DNA of 55,765 nt, taken from positions 658,493-714,257 of the forward strand of contig NW_019776168.1 of the NCBI RefSeq assembly GCF_001039355.2, read 5' to 3'. Shown here in pieces: positions 23,992 to 34,281 of the stretch. Source of the DNA: Lingula anatina. Lineage: Eukaryota > Brachiopoda > Lingulata > Lingulida > Lingulidae. Each line of letters begins with the position of its first letter. The stretch's first letter is position 1. A model generated the notes under the pieces. That model was not told the origin of the DNA. It did no database searches and worked only from the letters and a program-made list of their open reading frames with translations. A program made the position numbers and the translations under genes.

Positions 23992-24929
23992 GCACATCAA
24001 CACATGTCATATACTAATTATACATAAGGGACAATTTTGGGAGAATTGTGTTCTAATTTTAATCATGGGTGCAAAAATAAAACACCGGAAAAGAGATGAT
24101 GGATTAAACCTGCACAATTGCATTTCAATACACTGAAAATCCTTTTTCTGTTAACGGGCCTATATAAAAAATTACACAAAAATACAGGACACAAAATTGT
24201 CTTCACAGTGGCACCGTTCACCCTCTAAAATTCCAATTTTTGGGCCTTTCTGCAGGCCCCGAACACCCGCGCCAAGGGCCTTGCATCCGCGGACCCCCTT
24301 CAAATAATCTTTTTTCCTCCCATGTATTCACAATATTTATTGTGAACAATATCTCTCACCATCATAATGCTTGATTAATTCAATGAAAATGAACGATCCG
24401 CTTTCTTTACGGATAACAAACAAATTTTCAATAATAAAATGGTCGTTCATTGCCGCATTTTTCCTGCTAGTAGCGTTGTGCGATGTCATTATAGTGACAG
24501 CTAGAAAAAAATAATTGCACAAAGACCCCATGTAAACGATCTTCGTGTCCTTTTTTTTTTTTTTTTTTTTTTTTTTTGTTCAGTATCCATTTCAACATTG
24601 TATTCAAAGCAGCTGCACAACTTATTCTTTGAATTTTGTTCCCCCATACAAATATCTATTGTTACGACTTCAAATAAAAAGTTTTCTTGCCCAATGTTTT
24701 ATCTTTTATTAAAAGGTCTTTAACAGTTATTGAAATATGCAAATTAGTATCTACATTTTGCTCATTTTCAATTTTAATCAAATGACTCGCTTTCTTTTAC
24801 TACAATTTCCTGTATGAAATTTCAAAAATTAGTAGGGTTATTCAATGTCGTATTTTCAATATCGGTGGTTAAATTCGAATCTGCCTTTCTCTTGATTAAG
24901 GCATTCATCAGAAAGCGTTTTTGAAAACT

Positions 24930-25881
24930 TTAGCTTAAATTCTGAGTGTTTGTTTCACCTGGGAGTATGCACCTACAGCAACACATTGATTTTAGAGTAC
25001 GTCGAAACGTTTTACCGAACAATCCATAAATGAAAAAATTCACAGAAGAGTTTAGCACTACTAAGACAGTAAGCACTTGGGAAAAAAACGGCATGTTCTG
25101 TGTAACATTTTGTGGCAACATATCAGAATAGAACCCAATAATAAAAGAACAACAATACACTAGATGGAGTACCAGTGAAGAGATGGCGATCAAAATAGCA
25201 ATTTTTGTCATTTCTTTGTGAATGGATAATTTTTGCACTGAAAGCGCTTCAAGGCGTTTAGATAGTTCACGCAGTCTGCGTATTATTCGCACGTTGCATT
25301 TCGTTATGATTGAAAAGGGGTAAAAAAAATAATAAAGAGCGTGAAAAGCAAGCCAGTAGATCTTATGCTCGGGAAAACGGACAACCGGTGGTTTGAAGCA
25401 AAATGGATAGGTCTTGTTCAACGAGCACGGCTGAAATCCACCCGAAACGACGAAGAAATACTTCGGTATAGCGCTAATGAAAGAGCCAATGACCACGGCT
25501 ACTACCCACCCCACCCATGTCTTCAGTGACGTAGTTTCCCGGAGCTGTGAAACTGACGAGCAAATCAGACGGTAGCGGTCGACGGTAACAAGAACGCACA
25601 TCCGCACATCCAAAGCGGTATAAGAACGAGACAGTTGTTGAGTGACCAAAGCTCTCGTGAATGTTTTGCAATAAAGGGAAGGGTCCCTGGTATTAGCTCT
25701 GAAACACGACAAAAGACGTCATGTTCAAAGTAAGACCAACCACAGCTATGAAGAAAGACAAAACTCCACCAACAAAATGAACAAGCACTTTGTAATCTAC
25801 ATTGTCATCCAATCCCCCCTCTACCCCAGTATTATTTGACCTGATATTTGGAAAATCTACCGTCGACTCAGTCTCATTCAT
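24930..25881 (-). pseudogene. GPCR copy 3, broken
   Basis: Start region (ATG 25881-25879) is intact through TM1. A deletion of about 118 bp relative to copy 4 then removes the TM2 region (junction near 25699, GTATTAGCTCTGAAACACG on the plus strand), with CT microhomology. An 8-bp tandem repeat (CGCACATC twice, about 25604-25619) adds a second frame change just before the DRY motif. From DRY to the stop at 24930 the frame is open and family-like (two loop-2 Cys, NSSVNFFIYG, CCCRC, QNLS). The net change does not restore frame, so a full seven-helix receptor cannot be made. Confidence 0.9.
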
Positions 25882-25990
25882 ATTTAAACCTACCCCACCC
25901 ATATCATATTTAAACCTGTGTCTCAGCTAACCCCAGGTGCTCATTCATGAACAACAAGCAACTGAACTAAATTTGAAATCATCAAGCTTA

Positions 25991-26004
25991 TATGGACGTC
26001 CATA
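25991..26004 (-). promoter_or_regulatory. Promoter palindrome of GPCR copy 3 (pseudogene)
   Basis: TATGGACGTCCATA, here 110 bp before the ATG because of a short insertion in the leader. Still perfect although the gene is broken. Confidence 0.55.
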
Positions 26005-26803
26005 CAACGTCTTCATTATACAGTACGCCTTAGGTGTCGTCGAGCAATCTTGCCTAAATAGTCATTTTGGCTTTTAATAAAGGTAATTATTAAGTGCTAC
26101 ATATTACCGTCATGCTGTCATTTCACTGAATTTCTTCGTCTCAAAAATCGCCTTACTGTTTGTATAATTTATATTGCTGACATTAATTGTAACACAGGAA
26201 GAGCTAGAAGATTAAAAGCTTTGTTAGAGCATTGGAATTATGGAAAATTTATACGTCACACCAGTACAGTGGCTCGTCTCAGACAAAGGTTTCCATTTTC
26301 CAAATTTCCTCTGTGTAGGCTAATAATGATACTTAGTATGTCGAAGAAATGAAAATATCTCATGATTAGCTGATGTATAATAATCCACATTACGTAGATC
26401 TTATCGCCTCTAACAACACAACAAGAGAGAGAATGTTAAGAACAACTTTTCGACAAACAAATGCAAACTAGCTCTTATATCTGGTGCAAGAATGAAGTAC
26501 GTTTAAAAAATCCTGCTGAAAAACTTTTGGTTTGGCCTGATACTATGTGCACATCCTTTATTCTATCACAGGAGAAATCTTTTCAACAAAGTTGCTTGCA
26601 GGTTCAAAAAAACTGCCAATTTCTTGACGTTGTGGAATTTAGTCACGTTACACGAGCATGTGATCAAATTGTGTATGTCTTACGTCGCCCCTTTTTCCTC
26701 AATTGCAAATTAAATGGGTATTTTTCAACACAAACAAATAATGCACAATACACGTGATCTACAGGGATATAAACCTACACAACAATATTCAAGTCAGCGT
26801 TAT

Positions 26804-26926
26804 CCTCTACCAGGGCCGCGGTTTTTATTATGTGGGCTGAGGCGAGTACGGAGAATAACCATGAATTTAACCAGAGACATATCTATGAATATCTAGTGAA
26901 AAATCAATCTGTGGCCCTGGTAGAGG
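26804..26926. repeat. Array hairpin, CCTCTACCAGGGCC arms
   Basis: Same arms as 23915-23991 with a longer spacer that includes GGCTGAGGCGAGTACGGAGA. Confidence 0.8.
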
Positions 26927-27870
26927 ATACATCAGTGCATGTCATATACTAATTATACATAAGGGACAATTTTGGGAGAATTGTGTTCTAATTTTAATGA
27001 AATAAAACACCGGAAAAGAGATGCTGGATTAAGCTTGCACAATTGCATTTCAATATACTGAAAATTCTTTTTCTGTTAACGGGGCTAAACTAAAAAAAAT
27101 TACAATAATTTACAGGACACAAAATTGTCTTCACAGTGGCACCGTTCACCCTCTAAAATTCCAATATTTGGGCATTTTTGTAGGCCCCGAAAACCCGCGC
27201 CAAGGGCCTTGCATCCCTTCAAATAATCCTTGTTCCGCCCCGGTATTCACAATATTTATTGTGAACAATATATCTCATCAGGAAGCATATGATCATCATA
27301 ATCATAATGCTTGATTAATTCAATAAAAATGAATGATCTGCTTTCTTTATGCTTAAAAAATAATTTTTTAATAATAAAATGGTCGTTCATTGCCGCATTT
27401 TTCATGCGAGTAGCGTTCTGCGATGTCATAATACTGATAGCGAGCAAAATATAATTGCACAAAGACCCCATGTAAACGGTCTTCTTGTCCTTTTCTTTAT
27501 TCTCTTTGTTCTCTTTGTTCACTGTCCATTTCAACATTGTATTCAAAGCAGTTGCACAACTTCATTTTTTGAATTTTGTTCCCCCAGACAAATACTCATT
27601 GTTACGACTTCGGATAAAAAGTTTTCTTGCTCAAGGTTTTATCTTATATAAAAAGGTCGTTAACAGTTAATGAAATATTCACATTCGGATCTACATTTTG
27701 TGCATTTTCAATTTGAATCAAATGACTGCCTTTTTTTTCACTTCAATTTTATGTATAAAGTTTAAAAAATTAGTAAGGTTATTCAATGTCCTACTTTCAA
27801 TATCGGCAGGTTAATTCGAATCCGCCTTTCACTTAATTAAGGGATACATCAGAAGGCGTCTTTGAACACT

Positions 27871-28938
27871 TTAGCTTAAATTCTGAGTGTTTGTTTCACC
27901 TGGGAGTATGCACCTAAAGCAACACATTGATTTTAGAGTACGTCGAAACGTTTTACCGAACAATCCATAAATGAAAAAATTCACAGAAGAGTTTAGCACT
28001 ATTAAGAGATTAAGCACTTGGAAAAAAAGCGGCATGTTCTGTTCAACATTCTGTGGCAACATATCAGGATAGAACCCAATAAAAAAAGAACAACAATACA
28101 CTAGATGGAGTACCAGTGAAGAGATGGCGATCAAAATAGCAATTTTTGTCATTTCTTTGTGAATGGATAATTTTTGCACGGAAAGCTCTTCACGGCGTTT
28201 AGATAGTTCACGCAGTCTGCGTATTATTCCCACATTGCATTTCGTTATGATTGAAAAGGGGTAGAAAAAATAAAAAAGAGCGTGAAAAGCAAGCCAGTAG
28301 ATCTTATGCTCGGGAAAACGGACAACGGGTGGTTTGAAGCAAAATGGATAGCTCTTGTTCAACGAACAAGACTGAAATCCAACTGAAACAACGAAAAAAT
28401 ACTTCGGTATAGCGCTAATGAAAGAGCCAATGACCACGACTACTACCCACCCCACCCATGTCTTCAGTGACGATCTCGAGATATTCAGGAGCTGTGAAAC
28501 TGACGAGCAAATCAGACGGTAGCGGTCCACGGTAACAAGAACGCACATCCAAATTGGTAGAAGAGCGAGCCAGTTGTTGAGTGACCAAAGCACTCGTGTA
28601 TGTTTTGCAATAAAGGGAAGGGTCCCTGGTATTAGCTCAATGTAGCAGAATATGGACGGGATGCTGATAAAGAAAGTTTGTGAAAGGAGATACAAATTAT
28701 CAGCAACTGCCAAGCAACTGAGCAAAAAAGTCGATGAATTTTTGCCCTTTAAATTCTGAAACACGACAAAAGACATCGTGTTCAAAATGAGACCAACCAC
28801 AGCTATGAAGAAAGCCAAAACTCCACCAACAAAATGAACAAGCACTTTGTAATCTACATTGTCATCCAATCCCCCCTCTACCCCAGTATTATTTGACCTG
28901 ATATTTGGAAAATCTACCGTCGACTCAGTCTCATTCAT
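27871..28938 (-). CDS. Class A peptide-type GPCR, copy 4
   Basis: Single exon, 355 aa, ATG 28938-28936; the longest open copy and the best reference for the family. It has the complete N-terminus, NLKGKNSSTFLLSC at the TM2 entry, LAVAD, VDRYRLICSS, NISRSSLKTW in loop 2, ECL2 with two Cys (SCSLNKSYPFC), YPFSIITKCNV in TM5, NSSVNFFIYGLFGKTF, and a CCFRC tail ending QNLS. Sequon N2 conserved. Predicted plasma-membrane peptide receptor; the ligand cannot be read from sequence. Confidence 0.9.
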   Translation of the reverse strand: MNETESTVDFPNIRSNNTGVEGGLDDNVDYKVLVHFVGGVLAFFIAVVGLILNTMSFVVFQNLKGKNSSTFLLSCLAVADNLYLLSQTFFISIPSIFCYIELIPGTLPFIAKHTRVLWSLNNWLALLPIWMCVLVTVDRYRLICSSVSQLLNISRSSLKTWVGWVVVVVIGSFISAIPKYFFVVSVGFQSCSLNKSYPFCFKPPVVRFPEHKIYWLAFHALFYFFYPFSIITKCNVGIIRRLRELSKRREELSVQKLSIHKEMTKIAILIAISSLVLHLVYCCSFFIGFYPDMLPQNVEQNMPLFFQVLNLLIVLNSSVNFFIYGLFGKTFRRTLKSMCCFRCILPGETNTQNLS

Positions 28939-29037
28939 ATTTTAAACCTGTCCTGCTTACCTCTGTGTCTCAGCTAACCCCAGGTGCTCGTTCATGTACA
29001 AGAAGCAACTAAACTAAATTTGAAATCATCAAGCTTA

Positions 29038-29051
29038 TATGGACGTCCATA
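29038..29051 (-). promoter_or_regulatory. Promoter palindrome of GPCR copy 4
   Basis: TATGGACGTCCATA with TATAAG on the gene strand, 100 bp before the ATG. Confidence 0.6.
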
Positions 29052-29783
29052 CAACGTCTTCATTATACAGTACGCCTTAGGTGTCGTCGAGCAATCTTGC
29101 CTAAATAGTCATTTTGGCTTTTAATAAAGATAATTATTATGTGCTACATATTACCGACATGCTGTCATTTAACTGAATTTCTTCGTCTCAAAAAGCGCCT
29201 TACTGTTTGTATAATTTATATTGCTGACATTAATTGTACAGTACAGGGGCGCGTCTCAGACAAAGGTTTCCAGTTTCGACATTTCCTGTATGTAGGCTAA
29301 TGACGATGCTAAGTATTTCCAAGAAGAGAAAATAACCCATGATTTTTTGATGTATAATAATCCTCTTTACATTGATCTTATCGCCTCTAACAACACAAAA
29401 ACAAGAAAGAGAATGCTAAGAACAAATTTTCAACAAACAAATGCAAACTAGCTCTTATCTATAGCAAAAAACATTTGCTAGGAGAAATCTCTTCAACAAA
29501 GTTACTTTCAGGTAAAGAAAAAAAAAACAAACTGCCTCTTAAGTATATTTGTTATGACAGCCACTTTCGTGACATTGTGGAATTTAGTCACGTTACACGA
29601 GCATGTGATCAAATTGTGTATGTCTTACGTCGTTGGTTTTTCTTCAATTGCAAGTTGACTGGGTATTTTCAAACACAAACAAATAATGCACAATATACGT
29701 GCTCTACAGGGATATAAACCTACACAACAATATTCAAGTGGCAGTGCCAAGTAAGTATTCCATGAATCACACATCAGCGTTAT

Positions 29784-29906
29784 CCTCTGCCAGGGCCGCG
29801 GTTATTATCATGTGGGCTGAGGCGAGTACGGAGAATAACCATGAATTTAACCAGAGACATATCTATGAATATCTAGTGAAAAATCAATCTGTGGCCCTGG
29901 TAGAGG
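29784..29906. repeat. Array hairpin, CCTCTRCCAGGGCC arms
   Basis: Same design as 26804-26926; one mismatch in the left arm (CTGCC for CTACC). Confidence 0.78.
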
Positions 29907-30109
29907 ATACATGTCATATACTAATTATACATAAGGGACAATTTTGGGAGAATTGTGTTCTAATTTTAATTTAATTAAACACTGGAAAAGAGATGCTGGA
30001 TTAAGCCTGCACAATTGCATTTCAATACACTGGAAATTCTTTTTCTATTAACGGGCCTAAATTAATAAATTACACAAAATGAAAGGATACATAATTGTCT
30101 TCACAGTAT

Positions 30110-30396
30110 ATATGAAAGTGGCGAATTTAGAGGGGTGTGAGGGGGGTTCTGACTACCCCACTTCGATTCTTGAAAAAAAAAACATTATATGAATAATCCC
30201 CTCTTGAAATTAGAATGTTGACTAGCTGAATTATAGTTCTAAACCGTACCAAATGACACCTTTCGCCCCATAAAATAACAATATTTTGGCCATTCTGAGG
30301 GCCCGAATCCGGCCAGTAGGAGGGGGGGGGGGCGGCGGCGGTCGGCCTTGCATCCGCGGACCCCCCTTCAAATATTCCTGGATCCTCCCCTGTATA
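30110..30396 (-). mobile_element. Short GC-rich dispersed repeat
   Basis: On the minus strand it starts AGGGGAGGATCCAGGAATAT and then GGGGGGTCCGCGGATGCAAG. Related pieces occur in the array near 17200-17320, 24210-24320 and 27160-27240, and in plus orientation at 48352-48490. Widely dispersed elements of this look are common in marine invertebrates; class not settled. Confidence 0.55.
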
Positions 30397-30745
30397 CACA
30401 ATATTTATTGTGAACAATATATCTCATCTTTACGGTTAATAAACATAAATCATCAGTAATAAAATGGTTGTTCATTGCCGCGTTTTTCCTGCGATTAGCC
30501 TTGTGAGGTGTCATAATAATGACAGTCAAAAAAATATAATTCTGTAAAGGCCCTATGACAACGGACTTCGCGTCCTCTTTATGTTTTCTTTAAATTTCAG
30601 TGCTCATTTCAACATTCCATTCAAATCAGTTGCACAACTTCATTCTTTGAATATCGCTCCCCCAGTCAAATACCTATTGTTACGACTTCAAATAAAATTT
30701 TTTCTTGCTCAGTGTTTTATCTTTTATTAAAAGGTCGTTAACGGT

Positions 30746-31465
30746 TATAATAATAATAATAATAATAATAATTTATTAAGATTGCAACCCAGTGGGTTGA
30801 AGTTGTACATAGAATGTTAAAAAAAAAAATTATAATGATAATAAAATGAAAGTTTGCATGAATAAAACTGAGTTAAAAGACTGCTAACTGAACTTTAAAA
30901 TTATTGTACTTAGACTGCTAACTGAACTTTAAAATTATTGTACTTAAGATAAAAGACAGCATAATACTATTGGAAATTTAAAAGTGCATATGGAATAAAA
31001 GAGCAGCGGAATCTGTCGGTCTTAAATTTTGGCACTTTGTATCTATTGTTAGATCTTAAAAGACGATTGGAATGCTCAATTAAGACGTGATTCAATTTGT
31101 CAGAGGATTCAGTTATTTTGTAAAAGAAAGTTTTGCACAGATCTTACCTTCGTTTTACTAAAGTGCACATATTTGCTAGGTTCAGGGCTTCATCATAGTG
31201 TAGGTCAGGGAAAATGATTTTTAAAGCACGACTTTGGACAGTCTCTAAAAGTTTGCATTGCTCTATAGTTAGTCCTGGATGCCATACATATTCTAGAATT
31301 GAGCGCACAATACTTTGGTAAACTTGGATTAAGTCAGCAGGGCTGAGCTTAGCTCGCTTCAGTTGACGGAGGAAATAGAGTCTTGCACAAGCCTTTTTAT
31401 ATATATGATCCACATGAGTACCCCATTTTAGGTCATTGCTAATATGAATGCCCAGAAGTTTGAAC
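30746..31465 (-). mobile_element. 5'-truncated CR1-like non-LTR retrotransposon
   Basis: Inserted into array unit 5. Minus-strand coding runs from about 31464 to 31144: LLGIHISNDLKWGTHVDHIY, then RLYFLRQLKRA, EYVWHPGL and ALKIIFPD, the C-terminal part of a reverse transcriptase (after the catalytic domain). EY-VWHPGL is short by two or three residues compared with the usual EYACPVWHPGL. The 3' end is a TTA-repeat tail (plus strand TAA repeats at 30746-30771). Incapable of transposition. Confidence 0.85.
30879..30946. repeat. 34-bp tandem duplication in the retrotransposon 3' UTR
   Basis: Two identical adjacent copies starting GACTGCTAACTGAACTTTAA. Confidence 0.92.
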
Positions 31466-31640
31466 TATTCAAAGTAGGATTGAAATATTCAAAGTAGGAT
31501 CTACATTTTGGTCATTCTTAATTTGATTCAAATAACTCACTTTATTTCACTTCAATTTCTTGTGTAAATAGTAGGGTTTATTCAAAGTTGTAATTTTCTT
31601 TCTCTTGATTAAAGCATTCATCAGAAAGCGTCGTTACTTT

Positions 31641-32701
31641 TTAGCTTAAATTCTGAGTGTTTGTTTTATCTGGGTGTATGCACCTACAGCAACACATTGA
31701 TTTTAGAGTACGTCGAAACGTTTCACCAAACAATCCATAAATGAAAAAATTCACAGAAGAGTTTAGCACTGCTAAGAGGTTTACCACTTGGAAAGATAGC
31801 GGTATATTCCTTTTAATATTCTGTGGCAATGCTTCCGGATAGAAGCCAATAGCAAAAGAGCAAGAATACACCAGATGGAAAACTAGAGAAGAGACGGCAA
31901 TCAAAATAGCTATTTTTGTCATTTCTTTGTGAATGGACAATTTTTGCACGGAAAGCGCTACACGGCGTTTAGATAGTTCACGCAATGTGCGTATTATACG
32001 TCCATTGCATATCGTCATAAATGAAAAAGGAAAAAGAAAATAAAAAAGAGCGTGAAAAGCAAGATAAGTGATCCTTTGCTCAGGAAAACGGACAACGGGT
32101 GGTTTGAAGCAAAATGGATAGGTCTTGTCCAACGAACACGACTGAAATCCAATTGAAACAACGGAGAAATACTTCGGTATAGTGCTAATGAAAGAGCCAA
32201 TGACCAGGGCTACTACCCACCCAACCCATGACTTCAGTTACGATCTCGATATATTCAGCAGCTGTGAAACTGAATCAGACGGTAGCGGTCCACGGTAACA
32301 AGAACGCACATCCAAATCGGTATAAGTCCGAGCCAGTAGTTGAGTGACCAAAGCACTCGTGTATGTTTCGCAATAAGGGGAAGGGTCCCGGGTATTAGCT
32401 CAATGTAGGAGAATATGGACGGGATGCTGACAAAGAAAGTTTGTGAAAGGAGATAGATATTATCAGCAACTGCCAAGCAACTGAGCAAAAAGGTCGATGA
32501 ATTCTGGATCTTAAAATTTCGAAACACGACAAAAGACATCGTGTTCAAAATGAGACCAACCACAGCAACGAAGAAAGCCAAAACCCCACCAACTAAATGT
32601 ACATGAACTTTGAAATCTACATTATCATCCAATCCCCCCTCTACCCCAGTATTATTTGACCTGATATTTGGAAAATCAACCGTCGACTCAGTCTCATTCA
32701 T
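31641..32701 (-). pseudogene. GPCR copy 5, broken by a 7-bp deletion and a nonsense codon
   Basis: ATG 32701-32699. Open and family-like through VDRYRLI. A 7-bp deletion (CGAGCAA on the plus strand, near 32273) then shifts the frame. Downstream, in the original frame, TCA-TCA of the intact copies has become TCG-TAA (TAA at 32240-32238), so there are two independent lesions. From there to the stop at 31641 the frame matches the family (SCSLDKTYPFC, NSSVNFFIYGLFGETF, CCCRC, QNLS). Confidence 0.9.
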
Positions 32702-32800
32702 ATTTTTAATCTGTCCTGCTTACCTCCGTGTCTCAGCTAACCCCAGGTGCTCGTTCATGTACAAGAAGCAACTAAACTAAATTTGAAATTATCATGCTTA

Positions 32801-32814
32801 TATGGACGTCCATT
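32801..32814 (-). promoter_or_regulatory. Decaying promoter palindrome of GPCR copy 5
   Basis: TATGGACGTCCATT: the last base is changed so symmetry is lost. Still exactly 100 bp before the ATG. Confidence 0.55.
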
Positions 32815-33658
32815 CAACCAATTCATATTTACGTCTTAGATGTCGTCCAGCAATCTTACCAAAATCGTCATTTGGCTTTTAATAAGGGAAATTATTATGG
32901 GCTACATATAATCCAGTCATGGTGTCATTTCACAAAATTTGTTTGTCTCAAAAGTCGCCTTACTTCTTATATAATAACGCTGACGTTATTTGTAACAGAG
33001 GAAGATCTAGAAGATTAAAAGCTATGAAAGAGCATTGGAACTATGGAAAATTTATACTTCACACCAGTACAGACGCGCGTCTCAGACAAAAGTTTCAAGT
33101 TTCAAGATTTCCTCTGTGTAGTTCTAATGACGATACTAAGTCTGTCCAAGAAAATAACCCACGATTAGTTACTGTATAATAATCCACATTACGTAGATCC
33201 TTCTCGCCTCTAACAACACAAAAACAAGAAAGAGAATGTTAAGAACAACTTTTCAACAAACAAATGCAAACTAGCTCTTATCTGGTGCAAGAATGAAGTA
33301 CGTTTAAAAATTCCTGCTGAAAAACTTTTGGTTTGGCCTGATACCATGTACACATCCTTTATTCTATCACAGAGCTAGGAGAAATATTCTCTACAAAGTT
33401 GCTTTCAGGTTAATAAAAAAAAAACAGCCACTTTCTTGACGTTGTGAAATTTAGTCACGTTACACAAGCACGTGATCAAATTGTGTACGTTATACGTCGC
33501 TGCTTTTTGCTTTTTCTTCAAATTGCAAGTTGACTGAGTATTTTTAAACACAAACAAATCATGCACAATACACGTGTTCCACAGGGATATAGACCTACAC
33601 GACAATATTCAAGTGGCAGTGCCAAGTAAGTGTTCCATGAATCACACATCAGCATTAT

Positions 33659-33735
33659 CCTCTACCAGGGCCGCGGTTATTATTATGTGGACATTGAATA
33701 TCTAGTGAAAAATCAATATGTGGCCCTGGTAGAGG
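33659..33735. repeat. Array hairpin, CCTCTACCAGGGCC arms
   Basis: Same as 23915-23991, at the right end of the last GPCR-bearing unit. Confidence 0.8.
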
Positions 33736-33868
33736 GTACATCAGCGCATGTCATATACTAATTATACATAAGGGACAATTTTGGGAGAATTATATTTATG
33801 TAGTCAAATGTTCACAAGCACAACGAAGCTCTGTTTTTGCTCCAAATCAAGTAAGATAAGTCCATATT

Positions 33869-34076
33869 ACTGAAATTGTCATTTATTAATGACGAAAACT
33901 AAAAAGATACAAAGTTACAAAACTGGGGAGATAATAAACATCCCCCAAACTATATAAGTGCTAAATATAAAAATAATAAAGTAAGTTAATGAAATGTAAC
34001 CAGGATTAATTATGAAAAATATGAGAAATCACAACAGCTATAGGAGCAAAAAGTTGGCGCAAATGAAAATAAAGGC
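33869..34076 (+). repeat. Left long inverted arm of the transposon cluster
   Basis: About 208 bp, starting ACTGAAATTGTCATTTATTA. Its complement is at 42111-42320, nearly identical. Array-unit sequence lies outside both arms. Within the left arm a 39-bp stretch (34004-34042) is perfectly inverted at 34112-34150, making a local hairpin. Confidence 0.85.
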
Positions 34077-34281
34077 GGGGATGTGAGCTTGTCTCACATC
34101 ATATGGCCTTTTATAGCTGTTGTGATTTCTCATATTTTTCATAATTAATCATAATAATATAATGAATAACAGTTGAAGTAGATTATACCTCATATGTCCC
34201 CTGCCCTAGTCAATAAAATATTAATGAATGGAAAATAATAACTTATTATTATTATTATTAAAAATTTTCCTTTGGTATTAG

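Larger units (their letters stand above)
16655..33792. repeat. Tandem array of GPCR-bearing units
   Basis: Long units of roughly 3-4 kb recur in the same orientation. In plus-strand order each has: a CACAATATTTATTGTGAACA block, a TGCCGCATTTTTCCTGCG block, ATTTCAACATTGTATTCAAA, a minus-strand GPCR gene, the shared promoter, a CTCTAACAACACAAAAACAA block, a hairpin beginning CCTCTACCAGGGCC, and GGGACAATTTTGGGAGAATT. ATGs lie at 18994, 22971, 25881, 28938 and 32701. A GC-rich dispersed repeat ending CATCCGCGGACCCCC is embedded in several units (near 17275, 24295, 30355). Unit 1 has extra unique DNA at about 19400-20480 and unit 5 carries a retrotransposon fragment. Confidence 0.9.
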
